From Lotus japonicus (taxonomy: Eukaryota > Streptophyta > Magnoliopsida > Fabales > Fabaceae), in assembly GCF_012489685.1 (NCBI RefSeq), contig NC_080043.1, positions 14,130,223 through 14,194,222 on the forward strand: DNA of 64,000 nucleotides, in the 5' to 3' direction. The translations under genes were made by a program, and so were the position numbers. Positions 54,235-64,000 of the stretch are shown in pieces (the stretch's first letter is position 1; each line of letters begins with the position of its first letter). The notes below the pieces were generated by a model. The model was not told the origin of the DNA. It did no database searches and saw only the letters and a list, made by a program, of their open reading frames with translations.

Positions 54235-57200
54235 TCAGCAGCTTCCCCAAACCAGCTGGAAAATGTTCCTGCTTGCAGATGCATTGATCACATTGTTACT
54301 CTGTCTTTGAAGCATCTCTTCCTGGGCATGAGCATCACCATCCTAATCAAATCAAACAATTGGAGTGGGTAAAATTGGAAGGGGAGGGAGCATAAGTTAG
54401 TTTAATGACCAAGAATCCAAAAACAATATGAATTAGGCCTATAGGTGGCTCAATTGGCCTCAATATGGATCTCAAATACCCATTTCCCACGATTCTAAAA
54501 AATCATATTATTCCATACACACGGTTTAATATTACCTCTGTTTTATATTAAGTGTCCACTTAGAGAAAATTAGTTTCAATCTATCTATCTGCCTACTTGG
54601 AATTTCAAGAGAGCACTAATTTGCGTTTTTCCAAATATTGCCCTTATGAGAAGAATAAATGAGATAAAAATACATTTTAAAGAATGAAATAGGAAAATAG
54701 ATAATACTTTTCTAAAAGTTAACAAAATTAATTGTCTTTGTTATTATGTGTGTTTCTTCTCTTTCCGGACAGTTAATATGATACAGAGGTAGTAATTGAC
54801 ATGCAAATAGGGAGAAAGGAATGAGACTTCACAAGTAGTAAGTAGGCACGCGCAAGAGACAGAAGTGTGGGGTACAAATCCAACACCGCCATGGCAATCT
54901 CCTCTGTAACCTGTGGAACCTGCATTTGTATGTCACAAAAATTATAAATTGAAACAAACAATTTGTAGAATGAAATAGATAGACAATTACCTATCCAATA
55001 TTATAAAAACTTGCAGTTCTTTATGGAAAATATAGGCTTAACTAACAAAAAACAAACTGTTATGACAAATTTCACTTGCATATTTTAAATAAGGCTGGCA
55101 TCCATCCACATCGGAATTTCCAATTATATTTCACTTAATAGTATTAAGATAAATTTGAGGATCAAGCCCAAAAGGAATGAAAGTTTATCCAAATAAGTGA
55201 ATACTAATGGGTCCAAATTCCAAATACAAGTATGAGATTTATGCTGTGCTTGTGATTTTTGAAAATTGCCTAAGATTATGTGAATAACATTCGAAAGCGA
55301 ACTTATACACGAAGGCAGTGTAAGTGGTTCGTAGAATGAAGAATACAAGGTTTACAGATTCAACTCAATTAGACAGACTAAACAATCAAAAGAAAAACTA
55401 TTGAAAATTAATTATCAAATTGTCAGTCAGTACCTGCATAAGCTGGACGGCAAATACATCACTAACTGTCATTTTTTCATGCTCTTGACATCTTCTAATA
55501 AATTCATCAAAAGGTGGACATGTCTCGGAGCATTTAACATTGTCTTCAAAAAATTCTGACTTGTAATATTGAGAAATGGCTTGGGTGAGATAACCATACT
55601 TCCTTAGGGTATCACCTAAGCCACTTGTCCGTTGTATATCAAATCCCTCCAGAATCTCTGTTGTAAAACAGCTGCAGAAGCCACAAGGTTGAATTAAAAA
55701 TGTCTGAAAATCAGAATAAATTGGACACAACATAAATTCTAAATGTATTGAATTTTTAAAAGATATAAGCAAATAATTTGAGCCCTTCAAACACAACCAA
55801 GTTTTATATCCAACTAGTTTTATATGCTCCAGCTTCAAAGGGATTGTTGAATGAGCCCTTCAAACACAACCAAGTTTTATATCCAACTAGTTTTATATGC
55901 TCCAGCTTCAAAGGGATTGTTGAATATTTATTTTTTATCATATGCTGATTTGTTATATAGTTTCTTTATTTAGATTAGCACTATCCCAGAAAATTAAGGA
56001 TTGAAGTTGTTATTCACTTTCTCTATTTAGATTAGCTCAATCCCATAAAATTAGGGATTGACTTAATTTGATTTAGGAATGATTTCCTTTTGTGTATAGA
56101 ATTATTGTACAAACCATATTGATGAAATACAGAAAAAACATTTCTCAGATTTAAGTGCAAGAAAGCATCATATCAAAACTAAACTATTCAATAATTTGCA
56201 AAAATAAACACACTAGTTGATACAAGAAATTTCATTAAATGATTGCTCACTCCCAACAAAGCAAAAGCAAGTCAGATATGATACTTTAAATTATCAATGG
56301 CAAAACCTACTAGAAATGAATGCAAAATACAGTATCAAGAAGTAGACAATTGAGTTGAAGCGACCAGAACAGCATACTAGTATGATTACTAAAGATAGAA
56401 AGCAACTGAGTTTAATAGAATGAAACCCGATCAACCATGATGCAGCAGTGCTTTAGCATTTGTTGTGAAATTTGTTAAAAGAGACAGTAATGGTGACACA
56501 CATGACAAGTAAAATTATACGTACGCAGTTTTTATGCTTTCAGCAGCTTCAGAAGCATTTGGGTCACCTTCAACAAGATATATCAGCTTCTTCAGCCCAC
56601 ACCTCTACAATGTGCAAATGAAATAGAGAAATAGGAGTTGCAAAAGTTACATCAGAATGGCTCGCTTTAAATTATATTGCTGAGCTAGAGAAATAACATT
56701 AAAACATTTCAACCAGCACATGATAAACATGTAGTAAGCTCTTTATGGCGAAAATGTGAATGTAATTGAATCTAAAAATATAATGCTCTAGTTCAAATGC
56801 AGAAAGTCAAAGATACAATCTTAATTAAAGTTCCCACTGTCATATTTGAGTAATAGTAATGAAATTCCACATATCATGCCGGAAAAAAAAACAAACAGGA
56901 TATCGCAGTAAATATAACATCAATTGAGTGACATCTTTACCAAAATTCTATAACCAAACATCATCACTCTACTCAAGCAGGAAAAAAGCAGAAGAATCAT
57001 TAATCGCTCCCATATATGCAAAGCTAACCATCATGTTCAAACAATTTTTAGAAAGTCAAGAAACAATTCCAACTACTGAGAAGAAATAGTTACCAGAAGT
57101 CTTAACTTTTGATCCTTGTAGCGGTTATCCCTGATTGAACTGCGTAAATCATCAATTTTCTTCCTCTCAACAATAAAATCCAATACATATTCACTGTCAA

Positions 57201-60200
57201 GAGTCTTATGGCGCGCTATCCAAATCCCATCTCCAACAGGCAATCTCCGAACCTAGATATGAACCAATGTCTAGATGATTTTACTATTTTCTATACTGAA
57301 GAGCAAAGACTCAATTATTAAATTTATGCTTCATCCAAGTCCAAGTAAGATTGATATCACATCTAATTTGTTTCACAACCATGAGTTTAAAATAACTTAA
57401 CTAAAAGTCTCTAATTTCCATTAATAAAATCAAACACAGTAAATGGGTTCAGTTGAAGAACAATTGAGACAACTGCCTTTTCTTTCTTGAAGTATGTCAT
57501 ATTCTGCAAATAATAAGTTCCCAAAAAAGGTACATACTAAGGATAAGGAGCAATATTGACATTATTGCATCATTTTATCAATATAGCTAACCAACTAGTG
57601 AGAAATGATGGTGTTGTTATAGTAGTAAAAAGAGCCAGATCACTTGGAAACAAAGTCAAGTTCATTTCATCAAAAAGCAGTAACAAATTTACTTAAACAT
57701 GCAAACATATGCATGTTGATATCTTACCTAGTGATCACATGGGAATGTCAGTTTCCATGGAAAATATTAGCATCAGGCATCAGCATGGAGAAAATAAGGC
57801 ATACACGTAATGTATGGGAAGCAATAGGAAGTAATAGCAGATAGTAAAGAAATCAAGACTCACCTCAATTTGGATTTTGAATTGAGTGCGAATGTTCTCA
57901 ACAATCTTCCTGGATCGTGATCTAAAACAAAGGAACATAAAAATGATTGGAGTCATTAGCAACAATCCAGATAATACACTGTTGTGAACACGAAGAAACT
58001 ATACATCATGTCATAAATAATAATCAAATACCAAATAAACCATATGATAAAAATCATTTAATAACCTTGATTGGGAAAGTGACGATCCATTTATGATACT
58101 TACCCCTGAGTGGCAAATTGCTCCCGATCATCCAATATTAAAATTACTTCATAAGCATCCTCAAATCTCTCCCCTAAGCTCAACGGTGGCACACTTAAAA
58201 TGTTCATCTTTGATTTAAGCCCATCCTGGCTTGGCTTTTGCATGGGATAGTTCTAAGATTTTCATCAGGACAAGTACCAATTTCAAAAGTTGTTTAAAAA
58301 ACTACAGTTCATAGTAATGTATGTAATATGTATATGTTGAAACTTTGATAAATACAAAAAATAGAGTAAAAAAAGTTAGGAACTTAGGGTAAAGCATTTT
58401 CTTAGAATTTAGGTTAGGCCTAACTCTATTGTAAAAGCTAGCTTAGAGATGAGGATTGCTCTACCCTATTCTAATGACTATAACAGCCTTATCTCTAGTC
58501 AATATTAGACCTCAACACACACCCTCACAAGGTTGGATATCTGGAGCATGGAAATTGCAGGAAGGAATGTGTGAGTGGCCCATACATGGGTGGTCTCCAA
58601 TAAACGGATATAAGATAGGCTCTGATACCATCTTATAATTCAGGTTAGGAGTAACTCTAACCCATAAACTAGCTTAGACATGATGATTGTTCTACCCTTT
58701 ATAAGGGATATAATGATCATATCTCTAGTCAACGTGGGACCTTAACACATTTTCCCTATCTAATTTATTTAGTTTGCACTTTCCACCCTATTTATCAAAT
58801 TAGGTACATTACATTACATCCTAATCTCTATAATTATAAAAACTATCCAGGATTCTTGTTGTACAATGCATGTGTTCACCACTTCACCGACTGTGATTGT
58901 TTTCCTTCTCAAACTCCATGCTAGAGTATTTTTTTCACCTTTTAATGTCTTTCTTTAAAAAAGACAAAGCCATGTACCACTACCCATGTAAGTGTCGTGC
59001 TAAATTTTTTAATACAAGCCATCGTAATCTCCTCTTGTTCATCCTATTTAGCTGTTTACATTGACATAATAACATGCACATGTTGTGCCCATGGGCTTTT
59101 GGTATTCAGAAAATAATTGTCCAACACACTTTTTTTAGCAAGATTTATCATTTTTATTTTTTATGGCTCGATAAACAAAAATTTAGAACTAGAATGCTCA
59201 TAGTTATGAAATAAACATAACCTCGTCAGTAACAGCTTCAAAAGTTCCATTACATGGGTAGGCTGGAGAATTCATGAGGTCGACACAAGGCTGTCAAGAT
59301 CTTTAATGAGGGCAAGAGAACAGCAGGGAAGCCAATAAAGGAGTTCTTAATAGAGGGAAAATATCACACGATATCTTGGTGCCAGGAGATGTTTCGTTAG
59401 ATGGAAGATTTCAAAAAGACCAGGAATTTTGGATTAGAGGGAAGCTGGTGTATGGCAAGAAAAATATGAAACTGGAAATTTTTTAAAAGTTATAGACATT
59501 GAACTCTCTGATCGAAGAGTAAAAGATATTTGAACATGATTCCAAGGCTGGTAGTGCAATGTGGTACAGGTCAAAAGGTAATGGCAGCATATGCAGCTGA
59601 AGACCATGATGCCCTTGAAAATTTCTATTTTCAGGAATAAAAGAATATACAATGGATAAGCATATGCATTTTATTCTAATATTTAAAATGAATGTAAGGA
59701 AGGAGTCTGAGATCATTACAATGAATTGTATTCAATTAGGTACTAATGTGCTTAATCTGATAAATCAGGGAGGATGGTGCAACCAAAATGATAACTCAGG
59801 GGTAAGGCATCTTACTTGCTCCAAGCATATGTAATTGCATAACTAAAACCTAAAGGTACCTTTAAACGGGACTGCAGTTAATGTTCATGCAACATTAAGC
59901 TTCTACGACATTTGTAATGCAAAATGAAATCAGGACAACAATGATACATGTTAGTGGCTACCCCTTTTGAAACTCTTTGAATAAGTGTTCAAAACAAACA
60001 AAATTTAATTTTAAAAAAAGCAATATTTTTAATTTGTTCCACAAAGGAGTACTCATTATAATCCCAATACACTGTCACATAAGTGATGCATGATGTAAAA
60101 GGCAGATCAATTTTAATAAAAGGATCAAACCATACAGCTGATGAACAAGCTCTCAAGGTACGCGGTGGAATATCAGGAGAACAGAAGTTTGCCACATGCC

Positions 60201-63200
60201 CACCAAAGGATGAACTCACAGTTCTGCTCTCTTTTCCAATGAAACCGCTGGGATCTGGTCATTTAAGAATTAATAAATGATTTATTGAGATAAAATTTTC
60301 ATCAGTGACATTAAGAAGTGCTGTGAAACATGGAAAAGAAATACCATTTACAACAGTATTAGTCCTCAATATTTGGGGATTATTTTCTCTAATCTGAGAT
60401 TCTGGCTGTGAACCATAGACTTGCTCCTCTCGAAGATGACATAAAACAGCAGGCCACAGGGACGAGACATCTTTGTTTGGATGTCTTCCAGAAACATCAG
60501 TGAAAGCAGCAACAATTTGCTCCTTGGAGTAACCCATGTTTGTAAACTACAAAAAAAAAATTCTTTGTAACTTGTAAGGCAAGAAAAATCACATTTAATT
60601 TGTCAGGCTACAAAAAGAACAGCAATCAACTGCACCGCAAGTAAAGTGACATGACAATAACAGGTGAACTAAATCGGGAAATCTCAGTACATCAACTTTA
60701 TGGACTGAAAGAAAAAAGCAGGTAACATAGTAAGCTCAATACAACACCCTAGATTCTATAAATTATTGGACTACACCCACACAAACACAGAAAACCTGTG
60801 ATATTATCTTGTTGAACATGCACCCTAAATATTAGATAAAATGAATATTCGGAGGTATGGATTCTTATAGATAAAATACACTGGGGAATGGAAAGCTTAA
60901 GATTGTGTACAGAAAGTACTCTGATCCTGAGAGAAGAGCTGTTGCAGTGCTTCCACCAGCTAAAATCTTCTGCCTGAAGGTTTCAGCCTCTAGAATCAAG
61001 AGTTGGACGAGAATTTCTATTGACAATTTCCAAATGGAGCATTAATGAACTTGTGATGATAAAACTAGCCATGTACTATTACGTGGCTAGTTTGAGCCAA
61101 AAAGATTAATTGGACATACATTGTCAATGTGGCATTTAAGTTTGCATGTCAAATACATGTTCGACACATGAACACAACCCCAAAATGGTGTGTTCATGTT
61201 TTATAGGAGAAAAATGGGTTAGCAAGAGCATAAGACTAATAGAACCTGATAATTTTGGCTGCAGTCTTAGGCGAAGAAAATGAAATGAATGGATCAAGTT
61301 AACAATGATAGTATGTTGACATTTGACACCAGAAAGTTTTAAACAACTAATAGATTAAACAAAGATATATGAAGAAAATTAATTATTTACAACTGGACAT
61401 AGTTATCACCAGTGATTAAATTGTAATTACAAAACAATATCAGGTTTCATTTCTGCTCTTCCCTCAGATATGGATCAAAGCAGTGAAGCAAAGAAACATA
61501 CAATATGGATAAGAAGAAACAAAACAACTAACAAGGACTTTAGATGAGATGAAAAATACCCTCTCAAGGGAATCAAGAGGAACATCAATTGGTTTCTTTC
61601 GCTGAGTCAATGGTGACATCACTTCTGGTTCCATGTCATGACTGTCGGGTTCCATGTCTAATGAGTTTTCTTTATCCATATGTAAAGGATTTTCGACAGA
61701 AGCCGACTTCTCTAGAGATTCTGTCATTCCAGATCTTGAGAGACAATCAGATGCTGCTTCTTTACCTTCTTGAGTTAGCATGTACCTGAAAAACAAAACA
61801 GAAATCATCTTTACAAGTATGGATAATTTTCATTCAAATGTTCCATGCTTCAATGAAAAAAAAAATGCCATCATTTATAATAGCTTTACGAGAACCACTC
61901 TAAAGTTGCTGTTTACAACTTAGTATCTAGAAAGCAGATTCATCCAAAGAGAGCACACTTAAACAAATCACAGCCACAATGTTTAGTAGAAATGGATCCC
62001 AAAAATAATGCCTAAAATTTTTCTTATATTACTATAGCCAAGACTCGATTGTTGAAGCGTTTTACAAGGATGAATATTTCAATTCTAACTGAATAAAGAA
62101 TTCAAGAAATTCGTAACAAAATCAGAATAAGGAGGTTCCCTCAACACATAGGTTTTAAGAAAGGTATTATAAATTATAAAAGATTAAGAGAAAAGGGTCA
62201 TATTCAAAACAATAACATTATAATATATTGTCAAGAACACATGCACAATGAAAAAATCATACTTAGCTGGGCAACTTGATTTTACAACTAATCCCTTAGC
62301 TATCAATGTCTTCATGCAGTTCCATCCACTGTACCACTCCTTTGGAGAGCTTCCAAAACGCCCAGGTTTTCCTTTCCCTAATTCTGGCCTGAGCATTCAG
62401 AATGCAGTCAATGCACTTGGTCAACAGTTGTATACTTTCCACACACACACTTGTTTATTTAAACAGATAGCAAAAAAGAAAAGAAGAAAGAAAGAAAGAA
62501 ACCATATTGAACATACGCAATCGGCACTCGAGATAATCCGCTAGCTTCAGCAGCATCAATAAGTTCCTGTTTACGCATAAATTCATTCCCACTTGAAGTT
62601 CCCCTATGAACAATGTGTGAAATCTCATAATCCAACATTTTTTACCTTGAGAAATAACTCCATAAAGTATTTAACAAAAAAAATCATATACATCAGTAGT
62701 GCATCTGACCATGTATATTATTTTACCTGTAAAGAGTTATCAGTAATGCATATGCCACAGAGTTCCTCTGAGGTACATAGCGCTTGGTTCCTTTAGTTTT
62801 CTTTCCTATGAGATTGGAGAAGAAAGGAAGAATTAGACGCAACAATGGGCAAAAATAAATGTAAAGCCAATTGAAGATGACAGAAAATAAAAACTAAAAA
62901 GCACCAGACATACCCTTTTTGGTCAAGTCTTCTGGTTCAGGACCTCCAGAACCAGTCCCAAAAAACCCCTGCATGAGCTTCAATATCATTTTCCCCACAC
63001 CCCTTCAACACAATTACAAAAAATAAACAAAACAAACCATCAGATTACTACACTACCAAACCCAATTTAAAAAACCTTACTTCATCCTTTATCCTGATCA
63101 CTTCACAAACACATCAATAATACACATACTGCGTACACACACACATGCACAGAGAACTAATCACTAAACACCCAACAACCCTTTATTACACTAAGTTAAA

Positions 63201-63963
63201 ACTTTCAAGGTCCATAAAAGACATCAAAATTTGAGTAATTTCCAAATAAGTAAAAAAAAGTAGCGTTGTTATCATAAATTCAAGTCACCACAAACCCTAC
63301 ACACACAACAACAATATATCAATACAAAAAAAAAAAAACAACAACAAACCCTTATCCCACTAAGTGAGGTCGGCTATATGGATCACACTACGCCATTTAG
63401 CTCGACCAAAAACTAAGTTACGAGCAATACTATTGATTATGAGATCATCTTTAAAAATACCTTCCCATGTTCTTTTTGGTCTCCCTCTACCCCTCTTCGC
63501 ACGACATTTGAAATATACACTTATATGTATAGTCTATGACATAATTTCTACATGTGGGGTTAGTTAACCATGAAACCAAGCCTAATGTATGAAAAATGCT
63601 CCTTTAGTATCAAGAATTTTTCTTACTAGCTCAACAAAAGAGTAAAATTGATTGAGCACTTCAAAAAAAAAAACAGCTTTTACATGGAACCAACTTTTCT
63701 ATTCACATTGATGATGATAATGTGCATAGTTTTACAACTAAAATTACAATTTTTTTGAATCACACAAGCACTTACTTAACTTGAGCGAAATCCTTGATGG
63801 TTAGAATTGGGTTTTTGGAGTTACAGACATTGGAATGAGCTTTCGAAAGCGCCATTTCGATGTTATCGGAAACCCCTTTCTCCGCCATTTCCTTCCACTT
63901 GTTCCACATGTACGAACACAGCTCTTGATTCTCCGGGCACCGAACCCGGGCCCGATTCTCCAT
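54235..63963 (-). CDS. MUS81: Crossover junction endonuclease MUS81, 15 exons
   Basis: Exons: 63963-63776, 63002-62914, 62805-62727, 62603-62517, 62388-62263, 61785-61560, 60546-60345, 60254-60136, 58252-58104, 57921-57864, 57252-57094, 56604-56525, 55671-55434, 54919-54833, 54342-54235. All are GT-AG and the frame closes at 664 residues plus TGA. MUS81, with an EME1-type partner, cuts branched DNA (3' flaps, replication forks, nicked Holliday junctions) in the nucleus for repair and part of meiotic crossing-over. N-terminal helix-hairpin-helix: VKGVGKMILKLM. Winged-helix part: KRYVPQRNSVAYALLITLYR to EWYSGWNCMKTLI. The ERCC4 nuclease holds LILDDRE (about 410), GDGIWIARHK and VERKKIDD (about 470), so the catalytic Asp and ERK..D residues are there. 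C-terminal HhH: VPQVTEEIAMAVLDLYPTL. The length is as in other plants. Only 37 bases of 5' flank are in the window. Confidence 0.96.
54535..54790. mobile_element. Stowaway-like MITE in MUS81 intron 14
   Basis: The inverted ends read ACCTCTGTTTTATATTAAG and, inverted, ACCTCTGTATCATATTAAC, about 255 bp apart, with TA-rich borders. There are no frames. Confidence 0.65.
55780..55925. repeat. 73-bp tandem duplication in MUS81 intron 12
   Basis: Two perfect copies by eye (55780-55852 and 55853-55925), each starting GAGCCCTTCAAACAC and ending GGGATTGTTGAAT. The identity marks it as recent. Confidence 0.92.
58400..58747 (-). mobile_element. TRIM retrotransposon in MUS81 intron 8
   Basis: Two LTRs of 117-118 bp (58400-58517 and 58631-58747) flank 113 bp. 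Read on the minus strand, the primer-binding site TGGTATCAGAGCC (58618-58630) abuts the right LTR, matching initiator Met-tRNA, and a purine-rich GTGAGGGTG precedes the other LTR. A 5-bp target duplication CATTT is at 58395-58399 and 58748-58752. LTRs start TGTTGAGG or TGTTAAGG. No coding capacity. Confidence 0.9.
58753..60135. other. Remainder of MUS81 intron 8
   Basis: No coding or element signal is convincing between the TRIM and exon 8. Confidence 0.5.
63325..63512 (-). mobile_element. RTE-type LINE 3' end in MUS81 intron 1
   Basis: The minus strand encodes a 48-codon tail with RGRGRPKRTWEG, AKWRSVIHIADLT and stop, the C-terminal signature of plant RTE-clade LINE ORF2. It is followed by GTGGGATAAGGG and a TTG-rich tail (TTGTTGTTGT), the usual RTE 3' end. 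It is 5' truncated. Confidence 0.82.
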
Positions 63964-64000
63964 GAGGGTAAAGGTTCGAGTTCTCGCTGGCTGGTTTGTT

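Overview
The window is nuclear DNA of a flowering plant. It has intron-split genes with GT-AG junctions, AT-rich spacers, TATA boxes and many plant mobile elements (Tat-lineage Ty3, copia, TRIM, Helitron, Stowaway, Mutator-like, LINE and SINE copies). The genes and repeat types fit a eudicot, most likely a papilionoid legume. The genus cannot be fixed from sequence alone.

Layout, left to right. 1-570: edge of a LINE-type RRM protein on the minus strand. 1566-4829: five-exon GDSL esterase/lipase. 5921-17446: a three-level nest, in which a small Mutator-like element was split by a Tat-type LTR retrotransposon, whose 5' LTR was split by a probable solo LTR. The Tat copy has a broken gag-pol and a spliced gene on its opposite strand. 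19387-40130: dirigent genes (three intact: 19387, 30099, 39555; one frameshifted: 24481) in a field of insertions with two Helitrons (2.0 and 6.4 kb). 41070-45300: scrambled duplicate block holding a dead GRAS copy and an inverted, internally deleted dirigent copy. 45588-51441: two GRAS genes of the SCL3 type, minus strand, each with a 10-nt coding first exon. 54235-63963: a complete 15-exon MUS81 endonuclease gene, minus strand, with TRIM, MITE and LINE fossils in its introns.

The host genes serve unrelated jobs: cell-wall or lipid ester hydrolysis (GDSL), phenoxy-radical coupling in lignan or phytoalexin metabolism (dirigent), transcription control (GRAS) and recombination repair (MUS81). 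The dirigent and GRAS groups grew by local duplication. Paralogous empty sites inside the window let several insertions be bounded to the base.

Most noteworthy are: the antisense gene of the Tat element with its own TATA box and intron; a defective Tat copy with almost identical LTRs; two Helitrons with the same type of terminal hairpin, one carrying duplicated promoter/leader modules with a 17-bp palindrome next to the TATA box; and the micro-exon starts of the GRAS genes. All exon joins were made by reading splice sites and frame. No alignment or expression data were available.
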